Source: Tubulanus polymorphus (Eukaryota > Nemertea > Palaeonemertea > Tubulaniformes > Tubulanidae). Taken from it: 64,000 nucleotides of DNA. Below the pieces are notes generated by a model that searched no databases, had not been told where the DNA came from, and was given only the letters and a program-made list of their open reading frames with translations. The stretch covers positions 5,552,231 to 5,616,230 of the forward strand of contig NC_134033.1 in NCBI RefSeq assembly GCF_964204645.1. Direction: 5' to 3'. The first letter of the stretch is position 1. Every line of letters starts with the position of its first letter. A program made the translations under genes and the position numbers. Of the stretch, positions 21,927-32,038 are shown in pieces.

Positions 21927-23027
21927 ATGGCAGTTCAGATAAACGTGAGTTTGACCGTCAATGCTACCGATGTCACCGGTGTCACTGCAGTAAACGGCGG
22001 CTTCAAACCGCATCCCAGATGCAAATTCATCCACCATTCAGATTACAAACCGTTTCACGTGAACGCTTTCTACCAGGCGTCGAACTGGGTCGTCGCGAGC
22101 GTCGCCGCTTTCGGCGTCTTTCTTAACGTTTTGTCCTACGCGATCCTTCGCAAAGATAACGGGCAAAATACAAGTATTTTCTATCTGAAATATCTGGCTA
22201 TTCTAGACGCTTGTATGTGCGCGTCGTATCTGTTATTCGACTTTCATAATAAACTGTACAGTCACACGTTACTGCTCGACCATACCTTACAATTCAACCA
22301 CTTCATTAAACGAACATACCCGTACACGCAGAAGATCAGATTCTACTTTTCTGGTGTTGCCGATTTGTTAATTCTAATCGTAGCCGTTGATAGATTGATC
22401 GTAGTACGGTGGCCTCTGAAAGCGTGTGCGCTAATATCTTTAAAACGGGCTCGCTACAACGCAATAGGAATAACGATCTTAATGGCGGCCATTTCTTGTC
22501 CGTGGTTCTTTCAGAAATGGACTAAGAGATCGACGAATCCGTGTACCGGGCACGAACGATGGTCCATACGAATAACGGCGTTCAATAGAAGTCGGAATTA
22601 TCGTTTATACATGCTATTCGTGTACACGCCGGTGTTTCATATAGTCCCACCCGCCACCGTCGTGGTAATAACGGCGAACATAATCAAAACTCTCAAATCT
22701 ACCGCAAATACCAGAAAACACATGACGTCATCGACGACTCTGTCTCGGAATAAAGACGAACGTAGTTTGACGATCGCTTTAGTGATAATTTGCTATATTT
22801 ATTTGATTAAACGTGCCCTGCTCATGTCCGGCACAGTAAACAACTTTCTTGTTTTTAAATACGGCCCAAGCGCCTCGGTTCTATCCGGCGTCGGCGCGTA
22901 CATGGATGGCGCGAAAGATCTGATGAGGAAATGTTCGGCGTCGGCGAATTTCTTCGTCTACGTCGGGTCGAGAAGGAAGTTCCGACATCGGCTCAAGGAG
23001 ATGTTTTTGACGATTAAACGTTTTTGA
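21927..23027 (+). CDS. Class A (rhodopsin-like) peptide-type GPCR, copy 2
   Basis: Single-exon gene of 366 codons starting at ATG 21927, the position matching the starts of the sister copies. The frame is open to an upstream ATG at 21831, but those 32 extra residues have no counterpart in the other copies. TM3 ends in DRLIVVRWPL (Phe in the sisters is Leu here). The TM7 region is CSASANFFVYVGSRRKFR. Extracellular loop 3 (around FLVFKYGPSASVLSGVGAYM) is the most divergent part relative to copies 1 and 3. An AATAAA lies at 23408-23413. Probable neuropeptide receptor; ligand unknown. Confidence 0.85.
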   Translation: MAVQINVSLTVNATDVTGVTAVNGGFKPHPRCKFIHHSDYKPFHVNAFYQASNWVVASVAAFGVFLNVLSYAILRKDNGQNTSIFYLKYLAILDACMCASYLLFDFHNKLYSHTLLLDHTLQFNHFIKRTYPYTQKIRFYFSGVADLLILIVAVDRLIVVRWPLKACALISLKRARYNAIGITILMAAISCPWFFQKWTKRSTNPCTGHERWSIRITAFNRSRNYRLYMLFVYTPVFHIVPPATVVVITANIIKTLKSTANTRKHMTSSTTLSRNKDERSLTIALVIICYIYLIKRALLMSGTVNNFLVFKYGPSASVLSGVGAYMDGAKDLMRKCSASANFFVYVGSRRKFRHRLKEMFLTIKRF

Positions 23028-23407
23028 GCCTAGAATATCTGGCTCGACGAGATGGCGTCTTTTTGTGGCTTTGAATGACCAACGCGTAATAATGCGCCTT
23101 TCACATTTAGATCACGATCAATGATTGACGTAAATAGAATATCTAGTGTCGGGTGGTTTTTTCTTCTGGTGCTTTATCTTTATCATCGTCATTGTTGTAG
23201 AGGCTTATAAAACTTTGGAACATGCGGCCGATTCATTTACAATTAAACTGACGACATCCGAGCTGTATCCGGATTGGAACGTCACGGTCGTCATCGGCTG
23301 ATAGCTGAGGGCCTGACCGCATTCCAAATATTGGGAATCGATTTATTTCCATCGAAACATTGTCGATAATATGAAGCTATAAATATGTAATTTTCATTCA
23401 AGTCATC

Positions 23408-23413
23408 AATAAA
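23408..23413 (+). promoter_or_regulatory. Candidate polyadenylation signal, GPCR copy 2
   Basis: AATAAA about 380 bases after the stop codon, ahead of an unrelated MITE. Confidence 0.4.
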
Positions 23414-23485
23414 CTTTCAAGTTAGGTTTGTTTTTAGACACGTATTGTATCGTATCACTTGGTTGGGGTTTTTTTAGTCATCAGC

Positions 23486-23590
23486 ACCTGCAGTTCAAGA
23501 GTTTTGAGTTAAGATTTCACTCATAGTAAACTCATTGAAAATGAACTAACTCAGATTTAACTCTAAATCGCAACTGCATAACTGCATTCA
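23486..23590. mobile_element. Small palindromic MITE (AACTCA-type), copy a
   Basis: GAGTTAAGATTTCACTC, then CATTGAAAATGAACTAAC, then GATTTAACTC: a degraded copy of the fold-back sequence preserved at 45955-46062 and 62530-62637. Confidence 0.55.
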
Positions 23591-23732
23591 GTGATGGTCG
23601 TAGTGATCAGGCCACGTAACTGAATATCCTGCAATCAATAAAGACGTAATCAATAAGATGAATACATGAAATATTGCAATATTTATTTCATTGAAGCGCA
23701 AATCAGAGTAATATGAACAGATATTACATCTG

Positions 23733-24168
23733 CTGTCTGTCACATCCTCTCCGTGCGACGTTTTGGTTTGTAATTTCGGTAACAATCAATTGATCAGTGA
23801 ATGTCATGGCTGCATCATTTTGTTCAGTAAGTAATCTGCATTCAAAAATGAATAATGAATTAGCATAAATGCATGTTCGTGGCCCGTAATGTGGCGCCAC
23901 CTACAGTGTTTTGTTATGCAAATGATTACGTGATGACGTGTTAGCAACGTTTCCGAGCGTCCGCGGAGCAGTTTTTCAGCATTACGCGAGCGTATGCTGA
24001 GTAAACTATCGCTCATAAATAAAAAAACAAAAGCAACTCTAGTAAAAATCGTTGTTTATTCCTGAATGCAAATACCTCACTGAACAAATTGATGCATAAT
24101 AAAGGTAGATCAATCGATTATTAACGAACGGTTCAAAACGTCACACGGAGAGCCGATGTGACAGACAG
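23733..24168. mobile_element. MITE of ~440 bp, copy 1
   Basis: Terminal inverted repeats start CTGTCTGTCACATC and continue CTCTCCGTG(C/T)GACGTTTTG. Two further copies lie at 55066-55520 and 56666-57116. Shared interior landmarks are TGTGGCGCCACCTA, TTTTTCAGCATTACG and AAAAATCGTTGTTTATT. No coding capacity. The target duplication was not resolved. Confidence 0.8.
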
Positions 24169-25313
24169 TTATCAGAAAATTGTCTATGATGATATAACTG
24201 CTCGTATAATCCACAACCTGTGTCATTCACAAATTCCTCGCAGTGGATAAATCTAAACTTACAAGTATCCAATGTACGAAATATAATTTTCACAATCCCC
24301 ACCGCCATCATCACCATCCCCGTATCCAACTCACTGTTGCTTCAATGCAGACCATCTAACGTTAGTTTTCTAATATGTATCGTTCATTCATTCATATGAA
24401 TTCAGTAAAAATTCTAAAAAATAATTCGCAATATCTAAACACTAGTAGCGACACATATCGAATCGAGTGAGACTCACAATACAAAAATTCGTTCTTCGTG
24501 GATATAGAATAATCAGTCATTACATGATTTGAATACAAAATATACACTGTAAACAATATTGAGACATATTTGACTATACAGACGCGTAGCCATGCGCTAA
24601 AGGCGAGTAGCACACCATTGTGAGTTCTGGAATTTTTGTTGTTGACAAATTGTGCGATGCATTCCGGTGATTGTACACGTACATGACATTTTTTTCGTGG
24701 CGTTTTTATTGCTCGGAGAAAAATATAGTGTATACCCGGCGTATGTAGGCCTATAAACAAACACTATACGAACATTGAACATTGAATAATTGCATAGAAC
24801 CATGAAAAACATGCGGTTTCAAGAAAAATTCAATGGACAAATTTTACAAGATTAAAACCGAAATCACGTACGCTTTCACAGCAAGGACGAAATACTAGGT
24901 CGATATTCAGTAAAATCATCGTATGATCCCAGATTGAGGGATTACGAGAGAGACTTATGTTTTTAACATGTCATAAGCGTTTAAATTGATGGCCACCATT
25001 TAACCATGGACTCCAAAACGTTTTAGAGTCCATGATTTCACCGAACACTAAATCGGCGCTAGGGTGGACAGACTGCATACGACTCCCAAACTGCGCCGTT
25101 CAAACTTCAATAGCGGGAGGAAAAACCGGATCCCGAAATCTAGCTTAAACGAATGCTCCCGCCAAATATTGTACAAACAAGATAGGGGTTATAATCTCAA
25201 AAAATATTATCATCATCCAATGATGATAATAAATCGTTTAATTGAATACGCGATATTTAGATGAAGGTTTAGTTAACATTTCCAGTTTTAGACTGACAAC
25301 AAATAAATGATCA

Positions 25314-26202
25314 CTATCTTCTATCCAATTCCATCGCATTGAAATCCGCAACCGGCTGATTTTCCGTCAAGCCTCGTCTATGTTTTTGGCGCACTCTGTG
25401 CACACTGCACCCGATAGCGATTAGAGTTACCAACCCTAACACACCTCCCAACGAGGCGATCACTGTGATGAGCAGTTCGTCCTCATTTGCGGTCGGAGTT
25501 GGCGGTTTAGGGCGAAGTGGTGCCGTTGCAGTTATGGGAGCTGATGTAGTTGTATGAGCCAATGTAGTTGTAGGAGCTGATGTAGTTGTAGAGCGTGTGT
25601 AGTTGTAGGAGCTAGTGTAGTTGTGGGAGCTGGTTTAGTTCTCGTAAAAGCTGGTGTAGTTGTAGTAGGAGCTGGTGTAGTTGTAGTAGGAGCTGGTGTA
25701 TTTGCAGGAGCTGGTGTAGTTGTAGGAGCTGGTGTAGTTGCAGGAGCTGGTGTAGTTGTAGGAGCTGGTGTAGTTGCAGGAGCTGGTGTAGTTGTAGGAG
25801 CTGGTGTAGCTGTAGGAGCTAGTTTAGTTGTAGGAGCTGGCGTGGCACCAGCTTTAGTCGCCTGATCAAGACTTTGCGCTTCGAAATCGTATTTAACGAC
25901 GCATTGTTTCGGAGTGCCTTCGTCCGACGCTTCTACATAAACGATAAACTCTCCGGCCAGTTTTCGATCAGTGGAACGACCGGCCACAGAATTCCGATAA
26001 AAACTGGACCGAAGAGGTTCACGCCGTACCTCCGACTGCAGTTGTTACCGTAATAACCAGTTTTACACTCGCACGTATTATTCATCAGTGCAGACGCCCG
26101 GGTTCTGGCACGGAGTCGAACACGTGGCCACGTCACACTTCAGCGATGAGTTCCACCCGCTGTCGCAGGCGCAAACATCGAAACCCGTGCAAATTCCTTG
26201 TC
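25314..26202 (-). pseudogene. EGF-mucin-transmembrane protein, frameshifted fragment
   Basis: Minus-strand segment starting after an acceptor (TTTCCTAG, exon start 26202). It encodes one EGF-like end (GICTGFDVCACDSGW), a second EGF (CSTPCQNPGVC then NNTCECKTGYYGNNC), an unassigned segment (GEFIVYVEASDEGTPKQC), a (PAPTTT)n mucin-like stalk, one transmembrane helix (ITVIASLGGVLGLVTLIAIG) and a short tail ending MELDRR before the stop at 25314. The three parts lie in different frames: a one-base shift inside the second EGF (~26078-26088), another between NCS and GEF, and a one-base loss in the stalk repeat at ~25591. The 5' exons were not found; the GPCR copy-3 flank begins just upstream. Pseudogene or assembly error are both possible. 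Confidence 0.55.
25550..25850 (-). repeat. Minisatellite coding a Pro/Thr/Ala stalk
   Basis: About 16 units of 18 bases (GGAGCTGGTGTAGTTGTA on plus), some with an extra codon. A unit near 25591 lacks one G, which shifts the frame. Confidence 0.85.
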
Positions 26203-26299
26203 CTAGGAAATATAAGAGGCGATTTAGTACAATTTGGAGATTCTATAATAATAACAACATTAATAACGAGTTAGAATCCAAAACTGTACATAAACCAGA

Positions 26300-26380
26300 A
26301 GTCCAGAAATTCTGAGAAAAAGCTTCTCTAAAACATTTCATTGACGGAATCGAGGTTAAAGGCGATTTCCTTGCGTTTGA
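26300..26380 (+). repeat. Dispersed repeat shared with 17168-17258
   Basis: Shares GAGAAAAAGCT, CTAAAACATTTCATTG and GGCGATTTCCT with the SINE-like copy at 17 kb. Confidence 0.55.
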
Positions 26381-26479
26381 AGAAGGGAAGCTATCGGAGG
26401 TCTGATGGAGTGCTAGCAGTGGCTGTTGCAAAAGAAAAGTCGGCAACTTATGCCCTAGTTCAGTTTGATCGGAGGCTTA

Positions 26480-26664
26480 GTTTTTAAAATTTTTTAACAC
26501 CCTCAACCCACTAAGCGCCACGCAGGGCATTATAAGTGGGTTCGATGTTTCTTTTTCCCAATGGGGGAGACCACAGAAGAACATTCGACCAAGGTTTGAA
26601 CCCATAAACCCTGGATTGACAAGACCAGTGACCGGCGGCTTCGACCACTCGGCCACTGTGCCTC
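26480..26664 (-). mobile_element. tRNA-derived SINE, copy with target duplication
   Basis: On the minus strand TGGCCGAGTGG (26645-26655) is the A-box and GGGTTCAAACC (26593-26603) the B-box. The 3' domain includes GCCCTGCGTGGCGCTTAG and ends in an A/T-rich tail. TCGGAGGCTTRG flanks it on both sides (26469-26479 and 26665-26676), matching the single uninterrupted site upstream of GPCR copy 2. A second family member is at 51311-51495. Confidence 0.85.
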
Positions 26665-26676
26665 TCGGAGGCTTGG

Positions 26677-27290
26677 TCCGTTTCTGTCATGCACCGCGCG
26701 ATTGGGTGAAAGTTCCAAATTTAATGAAAATGTCATGATTATTTAAAACAGGTATTTGCACACATTGCGTATTGATTTCGGCTTTTAGACATTACGATTA
26801 TGAAAATTATTTATTTGGACATTTGGATCACGTACATTACGATTATAAAAATGAAATCTGATTTACCAAGATGAATTCGCCTCAGGTATTTCTGAAATTC
26901 TTCTGAAAGATCTGCGTATACGTATTTTTATTGTTCGTATATCGTCCAAACCGAACTCATAAAAATTAAGATTGGCTGATGACTATTGACGTATTTATCT
27001 AGTTAATTAAACAAAAAAAGAGAAAAAAAATATTCCATGACTCTGCTCACAAAAATCGACTTGAGAAATCGATAAAGTTTAGTAACATTTTTCTGGTTAG
27101 TATATATATAAATATAGATTTCCACTAAAAATATAGCTACGTACATCAGTTTTGCAAGAAATCGATTCTACTCATCTGCGCACATTGTGAGCGCTCATTA
27201 TTGGTGTTTCTTTACGGAGTTTTAACGTGAGTCGGGACTTCATTTTATCGAGTAGTAACTCCACCAGAATGATGCAAAAAGAAAGCATTT
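26677..27290 (+). repeat. Duplicated upstream block of GPCR copy 3
   Basis: Continues the alignment with 21365-21926 after the SINE, through TTGTGAGCGCTCATTATTG near the GPCR 5' end. Confidence 0.7.
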
Positions 27291-27357
27291 TGCTCATTTC
27301 TAAGTTAAAGGCGATGTTGAATGTAAGTATGAAGAGTTTTGTCGGCTGACTTTTCAA

Positions 27358-27640
27358 CAGCGGAGCAGACAAACTATCTGCAGTGAACGACAGACGACTA
27401 TCTGTATTGAGGAGCAGACGACTATCTGTATTGAGGAGCAGAACGGCTACCTGTATTGAGGAGCAGACGACTATCTGTATAGAGGAGCAGAACGACTACC
27501 TGCATTGAGGAGCAGACGACTATCTGTATAGAGGAGCAGAACGACTACCTGTATTGAGGAGCACACAAATATCTGTATTGAGGAGCAGAACACTATCTGT
27601 TTTGAAGGGCAGACGACTATCTGTATTCAGGAGTAGACGA
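27358..27640 (+). repeat. 24-base tandem array just upstream of GPCR copy 3
   Basis: About eleven units of GAGCAGACGACTATCTGTAT plus TGAG, with variants such as GAACGGCTACCTG. The array ends about 10 bases before the start codon, so it is likely in the 5' UTR. Copy 1 has a relic; copy 2 has none. Confidence 0.85.
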
Positions 27641-27650
27641 ACGGTATTCG

Positions 27651-28748
27651 ATGGAAGCTCAGATAAATGCGAGTTTGAGCTTCAATGCTACCGATGTCAC
27701 CGGCGTCACTGCAGCAAACGGCGGCTTCAAACCGCATCCCAGATGCAAATTCATCCACCATTCCGATTACAAACCGTTTCACGTGAACGCTTTCTATCAG
27801 GCGGCGAACTGGGTCGTCGCGAGCGTCGCCGCTTTCGGCGTCTTCCTAAACGTTTTGTCCTACGCGATTCTTCGCAAAGATAACGGGAAAAATACGAGTA
27901 TTTTCTATCTGAAATATCTGGCTATTCTAGACGCTTGTATGTGCGCATCGTATCTGTTATTCGACTTTCAAAATAAACTGTACAGTCACACGTTACTGCT
28001 CGACCATACCTTACAATTCAACCACTTCATTAAACGAACATACCCGTACACGCAGAAGATCAGATTCTACTTTTCTGGTGCAGCCGATTTGTTAATTCTA
28101 ATCATAGCCGTTGATAGATTTATCGTAGTACGGTGGCCTTTGAAAGCGAGCGCGCTAATTTCTTTGAAACGGGCTCGCTACAACACATTAGGAATTACGA
28201 TCTTAATGGCTGCTATTTCTTGTCCGTGGTTCTTTCAGAAATGGGCTAAGAGATCGACTAATCCGTGTACCGGTCACGAACGATGGATCACACGACTAAC
28301 GGCGTTCAACCAAAGTCGGAATTATCGTTTATACATGCTATTCGTGTACGCACCGGTGTTTCATATAGTCCCACCCGCCACCGTTCTCGTGTTAACGGCA
28401 AACATAATCAAAATACTCAAATCTACCACGAATACCCGGAAACACATGACGTCATCGACGATTCTTTCTAGGAATAAAGATGAACGCAGTTTGACGTTGG
28501 CTTTAGTGATAATCTGCTGTATCTATCTGGTTAAACGTACTCTGCTCATGTCCGGAACGGTAAATAACTTTCTTGTTTATAAATACGGTAAAAGTGGCTC
28601 GCTTCTAGCCGGCATCGGTCCGTACATGGACTTCGCGAAAGATCTGATGAGGAAATGTTCGGCGTCGGCGAATTTCTTCGTCTACGTCGCGTCGAGAAGG
28701 AAGTTCCGACATCGGCTCAAGGAGATGTTTGAGACGTGTAAACGTTAA
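27651..28748 (+). CDS. Class A (rhodopsin-like) peptide-type GPCR, copy 3
   Basis: Single-exon gene of 365 codons starting MEAQINASLSFNATDV, with N-glycosylation sequons near the N terminus. TM3 ends DRFIVVRWPL, and TM7 ends SANFFVYVASRRKFR. The sequence is close to copy 1 in TM3 and the DRF motif. It differs in extracellular loop 3 (FLVYKYGKSGSLLAGIGPYM) and in the end of the C-terminal tail (FETCKR). AATAAA lies at 28812-28817. Same predicted role as the other two copies; ligand unknown. Confidence 0.85.
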   Translation: MEAQINASLSFNATDVTGVTAANGGFKPHPRCKFIHHSDYKPFHVNAFYQAANWVVASVAAFGVFLNVLSYAILRKDNGKNTSIFYLKYLAILDACMCASYLLFDFQNKLYSHTLLLDHTLQFNHFIKRTYPYTQKIRFYFSGAADLLILIIAVDRFIVVRWPLKASALISLKRARYNTLGITILMAAISCPWFFQKWAKRSTNPCTGHERWITRLTAFNQSRNYRLYMLFVYAPVFHIVPPATVLVLTANIIKILKSTTNTRKHMTSSTILSRNKDERSLTLALVIICCIYLVKRTLLMSGTVNNFLVYKYGKSGSLLAGIGPYMDFAKDLMRKCSASANFFVYVASRRKFRHRLKEMFETCKR

Positions 28749-31700
28749 TGGGCCTAGAATATCTGGTTCGATGAGATTTGGGTGTTTCGTGGCTTTGAAT
28801 AACCAACACATAATAAAGTGCCATTTTCCACATTCTTAGGATCTGAAATAGTAAATCTAGCGTCGGGTGGTTTCACTTCAGTTGCTTCATTATTATTATA
28901 GTCGTCATTGTTATAAGGGCTGATTAAACATTGGAACACGCAACCGAAGCCTTTAATTCGCAATCAAACTGACAACATCTGAGCTGTATCAGGATTCTAA
29001 CCCGTTAGCCTAGATCCTTCTCGGCCACCAATCCGACTGATGGTTTAGGGCCCGACTGCATTCCGAATATTTGGAGTCGATCTATTTTCATCAACCCGTT
29101 GTCGATAATATGAGGCAATGAATATGTACGTATAATTTTTCTTATCTTCCTTCAAGGCATTAACAATCTTTCAAGTTGGTTTTGTTTTTACACGTATTGT
29201 ATCGTACGTCGCATTGTATCGTACGTTTGTCGTGAAACATCTATTACTACTGTCTCGCAGAGCATAGACACCGACCGTTAAGCCATGTGGAATTGGTATA
29301 AGGGCTATTCGGTTTACTTCAAAACAAGTCACTGATAAACTTTAAAAAGCTTCATATCAAGGGTAAGTCGTAGGACTCTTGATGCCCATGAATTATCATC
29401 CCATAATAACAATGAATCTAATTCTTTATGCACGTTAGCACGACTGATTACCAATCCAAATATTGTAAACATGGATTAGAAAAAAAAACAATTACACACA
29501 ACGTCAGGCACTTACAGCGAGACAGTTGCGCATAAGTTACGGCTTTGACTGCCAATGACAAAAAAGCTTGATTTGAAAAGTACACTTGCACGCTGTGGTT
29601 TAAATATATTCCCACCAGCTGCAAGAATCTGCAGAGGAATTGGAGACCGTAGTGACCAGTTCATTCCACGAATATAAGCTGGAAAGAAAGTTATCGACAT
29701 AAATAGTCATATACATGAGTATAAACCAGCCCCTTACTAAGTACTTAGGATTTCTCCACTGGCTCTACACACTACATTAAGGGCCTGGATTTATTCTAGG
29801 TGTAACCCCAAAAAATGCTAGGCATTAAGTAGGTAGCCAACAATGATCATTGGCGTAGCTTCGCGGAGTACTCATTTGCTACCATATGTATACTCATATC
29901 ATAGCACCACCCAGTGGTAAGGTGACCTTAACTGCAGTTAGACCAAAAAACCATGTCTAACATTCCCTGGTTAATGGATTCTCACCTTAAATTACATAAA
30001 CTCTGCTGCCGTTGACATCGATCCGAGTCGTCAAGTGAACGCGGAAGTAAAATTCCATATGAAAATCCCTAACATTTCAGTCCATATTACGTTGATTTGA
30101 GTCAGAAATCTTCGTGAAATGCAGCCAACGTAAATTGATTTACGAATAGAATTTATCAATTGACTCATTTTAGGGATCATAGTTAATGTAAGTCCTAAAA
30201 CTCGCTATAGATTTGCGATAAATTTAAGCCGAAAATGATTTCCACCATCCGCCATGTTCTTCCATTAATAAGACTCTGCGCACTGGCTGATATTGTTCGC
30301 GGTAACTGACGGATGCGGACTAATTTTAAGTCTGAATTCGTGAATTACGGTTGAGTTTGACGCTCGAGGTCGTCAGGTAATTTGTAGGCTTTCCGGATGT
30401 ACTATTATCAATGGATGACAATGCTTTGCGTTATTCTTGTCGCTGTTTAGACCCGGTAATTACACGGGATTTATTCATAACAAATTACTATACGCAAATT
30501 CGAAATGGTCAGACGCTGAGTTGTATTTCTGTCAGAATTGAAAATTACGTTCATAAGCTGTTAGTAGTCCAATCTGAGAGGAGATACATTTCATGAAAAA
30601 GATATGTCTGGAAAGTGGAAAAGGAATAATCACGATGATTACAATACGGTTTCTTCGAAGAAGCAGAGACCCTTATTATAAAAAAGAATTTTATCATTTC
30701 CTGGGGATGTATGATTCTAGAAATGAAAGACTGGATTTAATTTGTCATCTTAATTGTGACTTTCTTCGTCCAGGTTGTTGTGAAAATGTTGTCTTGACAA
30801 ATAGGGGGAAGCCTAGGCCCAACACACCCATCCTGGTGTGGGTACAATGACCTACGAATCGTGTATACAATAGATCTTATTTTTAGATACAATGGGTACT
30901 GTGGTTGGTTATTGACAGAGGCTTTATACATTCATTATTAAGTATGACAGGCCCTGGCGTTCGCATGAACCGTCTCTGGATACGTCGGAATTCTCACTCG
31001 AAATGGGTGGTACAGTCGCCAGCTCACTGCTCTTTGAAATATATACAACTTTAGAGACATAGAACAGAACTAAAAGTATGACGATGGCTGGGTCGACCAG
31101 CTGAAATACTATAGTTAGTAAAGAATCAGCATTAGGCAGATTTCGGCCTCTCTCATTTAATTGTGGCACTATAATGCTATCACGTTATGTACGCCACGAA
31201 ATCTGACCTGATTTTGTCAACTGCAATGAACAATTTATCTATCATAGATCATTTCTCGTTGATCTATATTACATGTAAATAACATAACGGAATTTGGGTC
31301 AAATTGACAGATAAGTTAAACCTTGAATTACTAATAGCACAGCGTCAACGCACTAAGTGCGATACAAACAAATAAACGTCTGACATGTGATATGCGTCAT
31401 GGAAAATAACTGGTGCAGCCTATATTCGGGGTTCATCCTTGTTCGTGTAGAGTAGTTTGTTAACTATCTGACAGCTTGTTGTTGTTCATGTGTTTGCTTC
31501 CTTGATGTTGCTGATTCATAGGATTACGTGAATTTGAAATGAACACTTGGCAACTCTTTTATGAATAAAAGGTATATCAGTTTGAGATGGGATTTATCAG
31601 AGGGACAAAATAGATAGTTTGGTGCGTTCGTTGCGACAAGAATACGATCAACCTATACCGGAATAGCATGTTCTGTAAACCTGATAGAAGCGGTCGCCGG

Positions 31701-32018
31701 TGCTGAGTTTGTAATCCGTAAACCTGATAGTTCAAGTGGCCGGTAGAGAGTTTGGCAGATTCCGATCGGTCTCTGCCGATTCCGAAAGTCTCGGTATTGA
31801 GTTTGTGAATCTCGAATCGATATTACTTAAACGATTGAAATCTGCCTTTAAAGGTGAATAGTACAAATTACGTAAAAAAATCAACGTGGGCAGCTTGTGT
31901 GTTAACATGAGTAGGCTTAACTTTGAAACCAGGCATATGTGCTTGTTCAGAAAAGTATGTGTGCTTTGTCAGCACTTTTTGAGCTGCAAATGACTGAATT
32001 GTGAATTTTGTTTTTCAG
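28749..32018. other. Intergenic before NACHT gene
   Basis: The first ~240 bases are the duplicated GPCR 3' flank. The rest shows no recognised gene or repeat family. A polypyrimidine acceptor TTTTGTTTTTCAG ends at 32018, so a non-coding first exon of the NACHT gene probably lies upstream here. Confidence 0.45.
28812..28817 (+). promoter_or_regulatory. Candidate polyadenylation signal, GPCR copy 3
   Basis: AATAAA 64 bases after the stop codon. Confidence 0.5.
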
Positions 32019-32038
32019 TAGGCCTAAAATAATGCATA

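Larger units (their letters stand above)
23028..25313. other. Intergenic between GPCR copy 2 and EGF-mucin fragment
   Basis: The first ~270 bases match the 3' flank of copy 3 (shared GCCTAGAATATCTGG, GTCGGGTGGTTT, CATCNGAGCTGTATC). Then come a hairpin MITE and a larger MITE. The rest (24169-25313) shows nothing I can name. Confidence 0.55.
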
